Under the pieces are notes generated by a model. The model did no database searches and had not been told where the DNA came from. It saw only the letters and a list, made by a program, of their open reading frames with translations. From Akanthomyces muscarius (lineage: Eukaryota; Ascomycota; Sordariomycetes; Hypocreales; Cordycipitaceae): a stretch of DNA of 64,000 nucleotides. Made by a program: the position numbers and the translations under genes. Positions 53,053 through 64,000 of the stretch are shown here, piece after piece. The stretch covers positions 4,836,001 to 4,900,000 of the forward strand of contig NC_079242.1 of the NCBI RefSeq assembly GCF_028009165.1. The letters are read 5' to 3'. Numbering within the stretch: position 1 is the first letter of the stretch; each line of letters opens with the position of its first letter.

Positions 53053-55864
53053 CTACTCCAGCCCAATCCATCCATCCTCGTCATCACTAGACGCCTCCTC
53101 GGCGGCGCCATTCATGTCCACATCAATGCTCACAGCGCCATTCTCTTCCTCATCCCCAGCCATCAACGCCTTCTTTTCGTTCGTGCTCTTTGTGCCCGCC
53201 TGTCCCAGCAGGTAGTCGACCATGTAGACGTTTTCGTCGGCGAGGCGCTTAATATCGTCGCGCATGCGAGTCACGGCGCGGTTCACGACACGCAGCTCGA
53301 CGTCGACCTTGGCGCGGTGGGCCGTCAGCCAGGCGCCGTGGCTGTCGACGAGGGCCTTGATCCAGAGCAGGCAAAACTCCATGTGCGGCGACTCCTCGGT
53401 CTGCGCGGCGACGAACCGCAGCAGGCGCGGGACGTAGACGACGGGCAGGCCCGCGACGGCGAGGCCAATGTCCGCGGGGGGCACGGCCTGGAAGACGCGC
53501 TGCACGATGGCGGCCTCGTTGAGGCGAAACGCCATGACGAGCGCCTTGAGGTAGTCGCGCTCCGTCTCGAGCACCGCGAGGGTCGACGCCGGCGTAATCT
53601 CCATATGCAGGTCAAACGGGTCAAACTGCACCGTCGTGTCGAGGCTGTAGATGAGCAGGCCCTCGGTGGAGGCGGCGCAGAACGAGGTGCCGGCGGGCGA
53701 AAAGGCGATGCCGCTGACGCGCACCTCGGGGAAGCGCCGGCGGGCCGAGGGGTCGCCGCCGCGCTTGGAGCCGGGCAGGCCCTCGGCGGCGCGGGCGGCC
53801 TCGCGGTCCGAAATCTCGTCGTCGTCAATGTCGGCGGCTGTGCCGGCCTCGGTGAGGAGCCTGCTGTTGAGGAACTCCTGCGTGCCCGAGAGCGAGAGGT
53901 TGACGCTGACGGTGAACTTCTTGAGCAGCACCATGGTGGTGACGGAGTAGAGGCAGATGTACTTGGAGTTGCCGCCGGCGAGGATGCAGCTGCCGTCGGT
54001 GCTGTACCGTATCGAGTTGTAGGCCTTTGCGCCGGCCACGTTGGCGGCGGTGCGGCGGTCGGTGATTTTGCGCCCGCCCGAGGCGTCGCGTCGCCCATCG
54101 ACACCGGCGACCTGCTCGGCCTCCATGCTCCAAAACGTCAGCTGCCCGTCGAGCGTGGAGATGGCGAGCTGCAGCGAGTCCGGGCGTACCGCAATGTCGA
54201 GCACGTCGGCCTGCAACTGCAGCGGCTCGCTCGTCTGCGTGCGGCTGAAGATGGACCAGATGCGCGCGGTGCGGTCCCAACTGCCCGAGACGAGAGAGTC
54301 GCCGTTGGGCGCAAACGCGAGCGACGAGACGGGGCCCTCGTGGCCCGACAGCTGGTCCAGCAGCTGGCCGGTCTGCACGGACCAGATGTGGATGTCAAAG
54401 GAGTCGAGGGAGCCGGCGGCCACGACCTCACCGCTAGGGTCGACGGCCATGCTGGAGAAGGAGAGGCGCGTGGGCGCCGTAAAGGTGCGGAAGTTGCGGT
54501 AGCGGATGAGGTCCCAGGCGCGGATGGAGCCGTCGAGGCTGGACGTGAAGAGGACGTTGCCCTTTTTGGCAAACTCGCAGGCGGTGACGCCAGACGTGTG
54601 CTCGGTAAAGGTGACGATGCAGAAGCCGGACTCGATATCCCAGACTTTGATCTTGCCGTCGTCAGCGGTGGTGACAATTTTGGTGCCGTCAGGCGAGTAG
54701 ACGAGCGAGTTCATCGAGTCAAAGTGGCCCTGCTGCTTGAGGATGTAGGACTCGGACTGCCACTCCCAGACCAGAAGCTGGCCGAGCTTGGAGGCGCCAA
54801 ACGCAAGCCACTCGCCGCTCTTGTTGATGGTGACAAAGTCAATATCGTTTTGTGAGATGCTGAGCTTGTGGATATTGTTAAAGTCGGGCATCTCGTAGAG
54901 GCCAAAGAGGCCGTTGGAGAAGCCGGCGACGAGTAGGTTCGACTCGGGGTGGAAAGAAGCGCAGCGGACATTGGCGCTGCCTTGCATGAAATAGTGCTTC
55001 TGTACAATGCGCCAGTGCATATCGGAGTCGTCGTCCTCGTCCATGTCCTCATCATCCTCCTTGACGCGGTTGAGCGGCTTCACATAGCGCCAGTCAAACA
55101 CGGCGCCGTCTTTGCTGACCGTGTAGATGATTTCCTGGTTCTCCGAGAACCAGGCGCCAATGACGGGCTGCTTGTGCCCTGAGAGCACCGTCGGCGTGAA
55201 GCCCTCCTCAGCGCCGACGCTCCATATCCTCGCTGTGAGGTCCTTGGAGGCTGTGAGGAAGAAGCGCGAGTCGCTGGACCACTCAATGTGCTGCACGTCG
55301 TCAAAGTGCCCGGTGTGCGTGTGGTGCTTTACAAACGGCGCAAATTCAAGCTCGCCGCCGGCGTTGGTATCCGGCGTGGACGGCACGTGCCAGACCTCGA
55401 GTTTGCGGCCGAGGCCGACGGCAAAGTGGCGGCCCGAAGGCGAGAAGGAGAGCGCGGTGATTTTGCCCTTGAAGGAAAAGTGGTATATCGATATTCTTCG
55501 GGGGACGTTTGTCAGAATGGCGTGGCCATCTTCGTCGACTGTGAGGAGGAGGTTGCCGCGCGGGGTGAGACCGAGGCGTGCAATATTTTTGCGGTGCGCA
55601 AACGGAAGGGTATATGATTTATTTCTAGCGAAATTAGTATCGCAAGCTTGGCTGGAGTTTCAGTGTCTGTACATACTCAACGAGGTTAAAAACCGTCACT
55701 CTGTTGCCGACGGGCGAGAAGAGGTGGGTGCCATCGGGACTGTAGAGCAGATTGCCCTGGCAGTACACCGTGCCCAGCAAATTGGAAAACTGTAAAAGTT
55801 AGTAACTGGTTCTAGAGTACGCTCCGAACATTCAGAGGCAGCATACCCTGAAATCGGTCTTCAT
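53053..55864 (-). CDS. PWP2: PWP2, WD40 component of the U3 snoRNP/SSU processome
   Basis: Three exons, 55864-55847 (18 bases), 55789-55677 and 55624-53053, give 900 residues. The start MKTDF followed by FSNLLGTVYCQGNLLYSPDG and SPVGNRVTVFNL is diagnostic of Pwp2/Utp1. Two beta-propellers of WD40 repeats fill residues ~15-700 (SDSRFFLTASKDLTARIW, SPDGTKIVTTADDGKIKVWD, NGDSLVSGSWDRTARIWS), and the C-terminal helical Utp12-type domain follows (ERDYLKALVMAFRLNEAA onward), with an acidic end. The protein is nucleolar, part of the UTP-B complex, and needed for 18S rRNA maturation. It has a divergent neighbour, a septin gene, at 578 bases. Confidence 0.95.
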
Positions 55865-56442
55865 TGTCGTCTGGCGTCCATTATTCGCAAAAGTTGCAAT
55901 TGGCCGTCCAAAACTTTCCAAGCTGCGATGCTTATCGATAGGCCGAAATTTTTGGAGGGGCCGGCCATTAGTTGTTCCATGTGGCCTCCATTGTACTGGT
56001 AGCCACTGCCGGCGCCAGCCACAGCGACCAAATTGGCGGTGGAGCGCACTGACCGCCTTGCCGGTCGCTGCCACTGCCAGCAGCGTCTGGCCGTTGGCTG
56101 GGAAAGGGGGGCCGTTCTGGTGCTTGCCCCATGTCCCATCGCACTGACCAGTGACCAGCGCTGCCCGCAAGACAAGACCCCCAGACGAATCCAAGACCAG
56201 CAAAATTGGTGGCCACGACCCCCCTTTGGTGCCCCTGAACGCCCACCCATCCAAGCTCCGAACCTCCTCCACCTTTGGACCATCCTGCCAAACGCTCTTC
56301 TTGATCAATCGATCTCAGCATTTGATAGGCAGATATCTTGGGTCGTCCTTTGCTGCTTGTCGATTCATTCTTTGGTCACCGTGCCGACTTCTCCTCTCTC
56401 GTCTATTCATTCCCCGACAGCTCACCCCTCATCATATTCAAG
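55865..56442. promoter_or_regulatory. divergent promoter between PWP2 and the septin gene
   Basis: This 578-base gap lies between two divergent housekeeping genes. It is GC-rich and has CAAT-like and CT-rich tracts before the septin start. No gene is seen. Confidence 0.5.
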
Positions 56443-57802
56443 ATGGCTCCTGCCAACGCCGAGAGTGCGTCGCCAATTGGCATTGCCAATCTGCCTAACC
56501 AGCGTCACAAGATTGTCGCAAAGCGCGGTGCCGGCTTCACCATTATGGTATGCAGACGTCTCTTCCCTCCTCTGTGCTACCCTTCGCGCGAGCAGGGCTG
56601 CATCCCGCCATTTGACCATGACACCGCTAACAGCTCCGCCATTAGGTTGCTGGAGAGTCTGGCCTCGGAAAGACGACTTTCATCAACACGCTGTTCTCGA
56701 CCACCATCAAGAACTATGCCGACCACAAGCGTCGTCATCAGAAGCAGGTCGACAAGACTGTCGAGATTGAGATCACCAAGGCCGAGCTCGAGGAGAAGTT
56801 CTTCAAGGGTGCGTGCTTCCCACGTCTCACGGGCAAGCTTCCCGAGTGCTAACAGTATTGTAGTTCGCCTGACCGTCATCGACACGCCCGGATTCGGAGA
56901 CTACGTCAACAACCGTGACTCCTGGATGCCCATTATCGAGTTCCTCGACGACCAGCACGAGTCCTACATGCTTCAGGAGCAGCAGCCCCGCCGCCAGGAC
57001 AAGATTGATCTCCGTGTCCACGCCTGTCTATACTTTATCCGCCCTACCGGCCACACTCTCAAGCCACTCGATATCGAGGTCATGAAGAAGCTCTGCACCC
57101 GCGTGAACCTGATTCCCGTCATCGCCAAGGCTGATACTCTCAGCCCTGCCGACTTGGCCAAATTCAAGCAGCGCGTACGTTGGACATGAAACTCTAATAC
57201 AGTATCACTGCTAACTTTTCCAGATCGCCGCCGTCATCGAGGCGCAGAATATTAAGATTTATCAGCCCCCGGTAGAGGAGGACGACGATGCTGCTGCCCA
57301 GCACGCGCGCAGCCTCATGGCCGCTATGCCTTTTGCTGTGATCGGTTCCGAAAAGGACGTCAAGACGACCGACGGACGCATCGTCAAGGGCCGTCAGTAC
57401 TCTTGGGGCGTTGCCGAAGTCGAAAACGAGGACCACTGCGACTTTAAGAAGCTTCGATCCATTCTGATTCGCACCCACATGCTCGATCTCATCCACACGA
57501 CCGAGGAGCTTCACTACGAAGCTTACCGCGCTCAGCAGATGGAGACGCGCAAGTTTGGCGAGGCCCGCCCCCGCAAGCTCGATAACCCCAAGTTTAAGGA
57601 AGAGGAAGAGGCCCTCCGCAAGCGTTTCACTGAGCAGGTTAAGATCGAGGAACAGCGCTTCCGCCAGTGGGAGCAGAAGCTCATCTCCGAGCGTGACCGC
57701 CTCAACAAGGATCTCGAGCAGACTCACGCTCAGATCAAGCAGCTCGAGTCGGAGCTCGAGTCCATGCAGGGCAGCGCTGTCCGCAGCCACGGCCGCCGCT
57801 AA
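56443..57802 (+). CDS. cdc12: septin, Cdc12/AspC class
   Basis: Four exons, 56443-56547, 56646-56808, 56864-57174 and 57224-57802, give 385 residues. The very short N-terminus running into PIGIANLPNQRHKIVAKRG, with no long polybasic extension, fits the Cdc12/AspC class. The GTP-binding motifs are intact: GESGLGKTT (38-46), DTPGFGD (96-102) and AKAD (177-180). The septin-unique element WGVAEVENEDHCDF follows. A C-terminal coiled coil (residues ~310-375, ending LESELESMQGS) pairs it with a Cdc3-type partner. Septins form hetero-octameric rods at septa, germ tubes and infection structures. The gene shares a divergent promoter with PWP2. Confidence 0.95.
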
Positions 57803-58666
57803 GCATTTCGACAATGTTTCGTGTCTTGCTTGCAGAGCGACTTGACAGTCAGGCGTTTGCGGTTTTCGCATCTACGCCCCATCTCGGGCATGACGTTGAA
57901 AAGGCCGAATAGCACCATATGGGAATACAAGCATGGATATTCTTGGCAGCGGGTTCCAGCATTGGCGATATGGGTCTGCCTCATGAATGGCACCTTTAGA
58001 TTGTGGAGGAACAGCGCTTGCTTGCTCGCTGTTCGGCCTCGTTGCGTAATTGGCCAAGGAGAGCCAAAAAGTTAATAATCCCTTGACGAGCAAGATTTGT
58101 CGTGGAAGTTTTGATAATGTAGCCTTATTTTATTCCCTTTATTAACTCAAGTCTCGTATATTCAATTTGCGTTTGTTAGCCTGTAATGAAGAGAGACATG
58201 CTGGGCGACGATAAATGTTTGAAGTGGCGGTGGTCTTTGCCTCCAGTAAATGCTAGAAAAAGTACAGATGAAGAACTCCAGAAACAGCAGTAAAACATGC
58301 AAAACAGCTAACCAGAAAAACTCCTCGCCTCGACCAAATGATAATCAGAATGAATGAGAAGATGTAAAAAAGCAAATAAACATCAAAGTTGCACCCGACC
58401 TCTGGACACGAAGCCCCTGATTTAATGGTTGCTTTTTTTTTTCCTCGTGCAGCCACTGAATGCAGCAGACTACTAAGTGTGTCTCTGCCAACAAAGACAG
58501 AAAAGAAAAAAAAGTGTCAGCACAGAGTGTTTTTGCACAACACCCGATGTTGTCTCGTGAGAACTAATAAGCCAGCCTCCCACACCACGCCGCCCATTGA
58601 GCATATATGTACAAGAAAGATGTGGACTGGTTGTGCGTGGCAGCGCTCTGGACCATATGTTCTGTC
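57803..58666. other. 864-base convergent gap
   Basis: Genes end here from both sides. The sequence is AT-rich 3' untranslated DNA with poly-T/poly-A tracts near 58430 and 58500. No open frame with protein character is seen. Confidence 0.5.
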
Positions 58667-60361
58667 TCATACAGCGTCCATGCTGGCGCGCGTCGTGAGC
58701 TGCTCGTTCTTGTTGCCTAGCCGCGAGATCTGCAAAAAGGCGTCGACGCCGTAGCCCTCGAGGCTGTGGACGTGCAGGCTGCCGGCCCAGTACTCGGCGT
58801 AGACGCGGCTGAGCGGCAGGCCCATGCCGAGGCGCAGGTTGGGCGGGCGGCTGGTGAGGCTGGACAGCGAGTTCTGCTGCGATGGCGTGTGCGGCGTCGC
58901 GGCCGTTGGCGCCTGCTCCTGCGGCGAGGGCGGCGGCGGCGGTGGCGTCGGGTAGGAGGGCGCCTTGAGGTCGGCGCGGCCGAGCTCGTCAATGTGCAGC
59001 TCCTGCATGGTGGCGGCCATGCGCGGCACGCGGCCGAGGTTCTCGAGGCGGCTGGCCGACTGCGGGCCCTTGGAAAAGGACCACAGGTAGGGCAGCTCCT
59101 CGCGGGGGATGCCGCCGCCGCGGTCCGAGATGCGGATGATGACGTGCTCCTGCGCCTCGCATATCGTGACCTCAATCGGCGGCGGGGGCTCTATTGCGGC
59201 GGCAGATTTTTCCTGGAGTTTGGCCTGCCAGTCGATGACGGCCTGCACCGAGTTCCGGAGGAGCTCGCCGATGATGTACTCGAGATGGCTGAGGATGTAG
59301 GGGAAGGAGGCGCTGAGGTGGCCGTCGACGCGGATGGCGGGCACCTGGGCGTCGGGGCCGTTGGTGGAGCGAGCGAGGGCGGTGACGGCGGCCGCGCAGC
59401 GGTCGATGACGTCGCGCGCCTGGCACTTGATGAAGACCTCGCCGATGAAGTCGCTCTCGGAGAGCTTGGCGCCGGGGGAAAAGTGCGGCGAGTGGTAGGT
59501 CTCGGTGAGGGAGAGGTGCTGCTCGGCAATGACGCGCCGAGATATGCGCTGTTTTTGCAGGTTAGCTTGCTTGCTTGCTTTGCTTCAGGTTTTGTAAGGA
59601 ATGAAGCAAGATAAAGGTACGTGATTTGAGGACATACGGATCGTAACACGGTATTCATAAACTTGTCGAGATCTTGAGGGTTCATCAGCCCGCCACACTC
59701 GAGGATGCCCATGGCGAGCTTGGGGATGACGGTCAGGTGGCCCTTGAGGTTCTGGCTGATGACGTCGCAGAGGTGGTCATTGTCCTCGAGGGTCTTTACT
59801 TCTTTGATCTTGCGAAACGTGTCAAAGGCGTTGTAGTAGAGGTTGTAGACGTCGTTGATGTGGGGGTTCGTGACGACGACGTAGGGGAGCTGCTGCATGT
59901 CGCGGAGGCGATGTGCGATTCTGCGCAGTGTTAGCTTGACTGACGTGAAACAGTGAGCTGAACGGGCTCAGTTAGGTACACACCGGGATGGTAATTCTGT
60001 GCGGACATAGTTGGCGGAGCTGATGAGGCGGTTTTCGGTAAGGGAGCGGCCAAAGACCATGAGCTGGCGCAGGCTAATGGGGCGGGCCTCGCGAGCAACC
60101 CAGCTGCAGCGTGTTAGCGAAATCAATTGGTTCTTCTTTGGTTGCGGTGCCGCAAATTGTTCTTTATTATTTCGTGCGAATCGCTGGATTGTGCTGGACG
60201 TACTCGTCGAGGACAGAGACTGGTCGCCATGCTCCGGCGGCTGTAGCAGCTCCACGTCCGGCCATCGGACGTTGATGCGACGGTCTGGCGGCGGTGGTCC
60301 TGGTGAGGGGATCGGTGAGCCGCTGCCGCGGCCGCGTATGGCGCATCGCATTCGACAGCAT
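58667..60361 (-). CDS. mitochondrial pyruvate/branched-chain dehydrogenase kinase
   Basis: Four exons, 60361-60204, 60103-59984, 59920-59638 and 59548-58667, give 480 residues. The start at 60361 is preferred over 60351 because its frame, after an intron with branch point GCTAACAC, joins to WVAREARPISLRQLMVFG. The N-terminus (~50 residues) is Arg/Ser-rich with no acidic residues until the end, like a mitochondrial presequence. The helical domain has the RVIAEQH phrase. The ATP-binding domain has the N-box ELLRNSVQAV (Asn286), DRGGGIP (Asp329) and LGMGLPLSRVYAEYW. The kinase phosphorylates the E1alpha subunit and switches off the complex. A Pro/Gln/Ser-rich insertion of ~45 residues lies in the ATP lid (~378-424). 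Confidence 0.9.
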
Positions 60362-63110
60362 GGTTATTGGTCCATGCAGCGGGTGCAAGCTCTGTTGTGG
60401 TCGGGGTAAAGCTGTCCCTGGGTAGGGGTACCTTGGTCGTGTGTGCTGGGCTGGCCAGGCGGGCAGAGCAATCGTCAGGCGGGAGGGAGGCCCGTGGGTG
60501 TCGGTGCTTCCAACGGGCAAACCAAATTAAAAAGACTTTGGGGTAGCTGAGATCAATCGCTGCGATGAATGCTAACACGGCCGGTAGAGGAGAGGCGTAC
60601 AGTTATAGAGGGGAAAAGTGTCGCATGCGCAGAAATGGTAGAGATTCCAAGGGTATTTTCTGGGACCCAGCGCGAAAGCTTGTGACTGGGTCGGGACAGT
60701 GACAGCTTTGATTTTCGGGGGGCTTCTCTCAGGATTTTACCCCACAGCGCGAAGCGGTATCGGCTCCCGATCAGGGCCAAGACGGACAAAGCTGGAGACG
60801 CAGTCGGGAGCTCTTGAAACTCACGAGGTGGCATGAAGGAGGAATAGACTCAAGTAAAGAAGAGAAAGAGACATGATTATGGGCCTCAAGAAGACATCAA
60901 CTTCCGGGAAGACGAGAACAGAAACAATCGCCCCGGAGCTTCCCCTCATTTTCCAAGCCGTGCTTCCCCGCGTTACAGGAGCGCTGCGTGTCTCTTATTT
61001 TCGTGTCTGCCCATCTCCAAACGAAATGCTACCTACCTACCAACCTACGGGTGCGTTCCGTCTCGGGTGCATATGCCATTACTGCTGGCGCTCGGCGTCC
61101 TTGCTGCCCAATGCTACTGTGGCGACAGAGTTTGGCTGCGAGGCTACTGCACAATGCCAACTAGCATGAAAATGAGTGTGCCCGGTGCGCTTGCACACCA
61201 GGCTACAACATACAAGCCAAGAGGGGAATGTCTGCGTTTACAAAGTAGTGAAGAGACTGATTTCGAGTGTGAAATCATTTGTCAAGTCTACGTTTCCCGC
61301 CCTTTGATATTCTTCTAGAAATGTTACACAGACGGCTTCTTGCAGTGTTTCTGCAGCCGCCGGTCGTGAGCCACTTTGTTCGAAATCGAATGTGGGCAGG
61401 CAGCGGGAGAGACGATCCCAGCCACGTTTGGGCTATTGCCTTTCACATGTTGGAGGTGGCGCCAGACAGCCAACCAGCATCGTCTGGTGGTCCGCGGGGA
61501 AGCCCATGTACCTTATTGCTAGGTGACTCAAAGCTCTACAAAGTATCAGCTTGCTTGCGACGACACAGCTTTGTGCTACCCTAGGCTCGACAGCCGTCAC
61601 GGCTCGGTAGGTTTGTGCGTGTCGCAGGCTCGTAGCCATGTATCCTGCATGTCTGGTACGTGCATGGTCTTCACATGATGTATTTACCCTGGCATACCCC
61701 CTGCGACAGCTTGCAACGGTGTGGTGCGTGTAGAGGCCAGGGCAAAAGTTGACCAGCTACCGATCTCAAGCTTGACTGTGTGGAGGTGTTTGGAGCTGGT
61801 GAACGAGTCGCCGAGCAGATCCGGCTATCGTGGGCTAGTTTTGTTCCAAGCAACAGTGTATTGACTGGTAAACCGGGCTGCAGCTTTGGAGCAAGACGCG
61901 GGCAGCATCATACTGGTGCTGGGTACTACAACAAGAAGAAGCTTGGCCGTTGGCGCGCTCCTCAGCCATGCGTTGCGGGGGCAAAAAGTCAAAATGTTTA
62001 GCCGTAGTGTAGGTAACGTGTTAGGCGAGTACGTGGGCAGTGGCAAATTAGGTGAGGGCAACGGGGTACTCAGCAAACAGCATCTGTCTACAACGGTATA
62101 ATGCGGCCGCAGTCTGGTTCCAGCATAGACAGCCATCAGCTTTTATTTGATTATTTTCGGCAATTTGTTAAAATTTGATAGAAATGCATTAATCATTCTG
62201 GTTTCCCGGCGTGGGCTTTTTTTTTTGGCGTCCCTGATGCCACCAGCTAGCTTAACGCTGTGCAGTAAATAGGTACCTGTCCAGTGGCGTGGAAGCAGTG
62301 CGTGAGCAAGGTACCATCTGCCCAGGTAGCTCGGTCCTCAAGTACCAGTACTGTTGGCCTGTGCCAGGGCTGGTCAGGGCTGTACCGACGCAGATGGCTC
62401 GTCACGCAAAGCCGCGCCTCTTGTGTCTGCATCATCATAGACTCGTGGTGTATGCAGCCGAATTCCTTGCGGCCACATTACTGAAAGCACTCTTCTGCCG
62501 TCCGCCCAGCACACAGGTAGCGTTGTCGAAGCCTGTTAGCGCCGCTGCAGACCAGTGAGACTATCCAGTGTCAACCAGAGTTTAGGTACCTTCTGGCAAT
62601 AGCTGCACCCCGCCGACATCGTGACGTGACGCCTCCCACCACCATCCACCGATTTCAATCTGCTGCTCCTGCATCGCAACTCGGAGCACGCTGCCCCCAC
62701 GACGGGCTTCTCTCTTCGTCTTGACGGAAACCACCGTCCGCATCCGTAATTGGCAATCATGGTCAGTCTCTCCCAGCCCTTGCCCTCTCAATCTCGACTC
62801 CCCATCGCCTGCCGTCTTGGCCTCCATCCCTGTTCCTGCTGCCTCACGACAATTTTTTTACGCCTGCAGAGGCCGCGGTACCGCCTTGTGCTCACCCAGC
62901 CTGCTTCGGCTTCCCGTCACCTTGGGCTTCCAGCTTCACGCCCTCCCCGCCGCATTGCCTCATCATTTTCCTTTCAAGACTTTCGCCGCGCAGCCCGCGC
63001 ACACCTCAACTCTTGCCCCGCTTCCCAAAGCTTCAGCATCTGCCACCTCAGTCTGCACCTCTTCACCTCTTGATACCACTTTTCTGCATCTTCTTTTCTT
63101 CATAGCCTCG
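60362..63110. promoter_or_regulatory. 2.7-kb divergent gap between the kinase and ubiquitin-protease genes
   Basis: This holds both promoters. Small open frames throughout are low-complexity. I see no conserved protein pattern, repeat family or RNA gene. CT-rich sequence from ~62760 to 63100 is probably the long 5' leader of the protease gene. Confidence 0.45.
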
Positions 63111-64000
63111 ATGGAAGTCGCAAATTATCCGTCGCCGCGCATGCGCGTTACTAACATCGCCATCTCCACACAGAGTTATAACGTCCCCTCTCCCAACGAG
63201 ATGGAGGTCGACGCCCCCGAGTATGTCGACGTCTCCAGCATCGCCGACCGCGAAACTGTCGCAATTATAAACACGGATAGTGCCGACCAAGATGCCGAAA
63301 CCCTCCAAGATCTTCCCCTAGCCAACGACTGTATGCACCCTGTCAATAACTGCTCTACCTTGACTCCAATAAACCAACGCTAATCTTTTCCTCCCGTCAA
63401 TGCAGTTGAGGCCATGAAGGAAATAGTTCTTCCCCCTTTGCTCGACCAGCCCAAGATCCTCGAGGACTGTGTAAACACATGGACCGTTGAAAACTGGCGC
63501 GACCTGCCGAAGAAGGAGCATGGTCCCATCTTCGAAGCTGGCGGATTTCCCTGGTGCGTCCCCTCGCCAGCCCTTGCCGCGGCTTTCGCCACATTTTGCT
63601 AACCTTGTCTACTCTAGGCGCATTTTGCTCTTTCCCCACGGAAACAACACCGATCACTGCTCCATCTATCTCGAGCACGGTTTCGAGCCCGACGCTGTAC
63701 CGGACAACTGGAGCTGCTGCGTTCAATTCGCTCTTGTCCTCTGGAACCCTAATGACCCTAGCCTATACGCCAACCATGCCGCTCACCACCGCTTTACCAA
63801 GGAAGAGGGTGACTGGGGCTTCACACGCTTCGTAGAGAGCAGAAGACTGTTTAATGTGCCATGGGAGAATAGCGCTAGACCCCTTCTCGAGAACGGAACG
63901 GCCAACATTACAGCCTATGTTCGCTTGGTCGAAGACGAGACCGGCGTCCTTTGGCACAACTTCATCAACTACGACTCCAAAAAGGAAACCGGCTATGTCG
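63111..64000 (+). CDS. UBP15: ubiquitin C-terminal hydrolase, USP7/Ubp15 type, 5' part
   Basis: Three exons are visible: 63111-63330, 63406-63553 and 63619 to the window edge, where the frame remains open. The start at 63111 (MEVANYPSP) is preferred, although the frame is open upstream to 62721 through CT-rich leader. After an acidic N-terminal tail the MATH domain begins (TWTVENWRDLPKKEHGPIF), continuing with FPWRILLFPHGNN, WSCCVQFALVLWNPND and EEGDWGFTRFVE. This order is diagnostic of the Ubp15/HAUSP group, whose catalytic USP domain and HUBL domains should follow outside the window. Yeast Ubp15 acts on peroxisomal Pex5 and cell-cycle substrates. Confidence 0.88.

Noticed and set aside
52933..54855. 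640-residue plus-strand frame
   Set aside because: Antisense to PWP2; His/Val/Gly/Arg composition with no domain.
60351..60351. Start of the mitochondrial kinase at the Met in the MRCAIRG frame
   Set aside because: That frame reads through a GCTAACAC...CTGCAG intron end. The start at 60361 with an intron gives a presequence-like N-terminus and a family-like junction.

Overview
This window is nuclear DNA of a filamentous ascomycete, most likely a sordariomycete (Hypocreales is a guess). The genes have short introns of about 50-100 bases with GT(A/G)NGT donors and CTAAC-like branch points. The septin, PWP2, CRAL-TRIO, mitochondrial kinase and ubiquitin protease proteins look like those of filamentous ascomycetes, and TTAGGG-type telomere-like sequence occurs inside a dispersed repeat. 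Exon boundaries were placed by hand. For every complete spliced gene the exon lengths sum to a whole number of codons, but no transcript or homology search was available.

About 0.5-45 kb is an accessory region. It opens with an NLR-like receptor (alpha/beta-hydrolase, NB-ARC, TPR; 565-4317) and, just upstream on the same strand, a gene whose product reads as a gasdermin-like pore former (5219-6142). Together they look like a fungal regulated-cell-death or allorecognition locus. From 7 to 22.6 kb there is a run of tailoring-type enzymes: a secreted tyrosinase, a beta-lactamase-like serine hydrolase, an HSL-type esterase, an NTF2/SnoaL-like protein, a metallo-beta-lactamase-fold hydrolase, an alpha/beta-hydrolase and a membrane-anchored arylsulfotransferase. 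It has no visible backbone synthase, but the gaps upstream of five of these genes share the motif CCTCGGC/T. From 22.6 to 32 kb lies a gene-poor stretch with decayed gene pieces and one newly assembled small gene (30064-30609).

From 32.1 to 43.3 kb there is a compact candidate metabolite cluster: a secreted metallo-beta-lactamase-fold protein, an octopine/nopaline-type (opine) dehydrogenase, a DHA1-type MFS exporter, a TauD-family Fe(II)/2-oxoglutarate dioxygenase and a single-module NRPS (A-T-C). The dioxygenase and NRPS are divergent across a 649-base promoter region. Copies of a ~200-base dispersed repeat sit at the 3' ends of the MBL, dehydrogenase and NRPS genes. A third copy and a pseudogene follow at 43.7-44.7 kb.

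From 45.7 kb to the right edge the window is housekeeping sequence: a SET/NAP-family histone chaperone, a CRAL-TRIO lipid-transfer protein, a questin-oxidase-like protein with a GC-AG intron, PWP2 (U3 snoRNP), a Cdc12/AspC septin, a mitochondrial dehydrogenase kinase and the 5' part of a USP7/Ubp15-type ubiquitin protease that runs off the window. I saw no tRNA, rRNA, CRISPR array or intact transposase.
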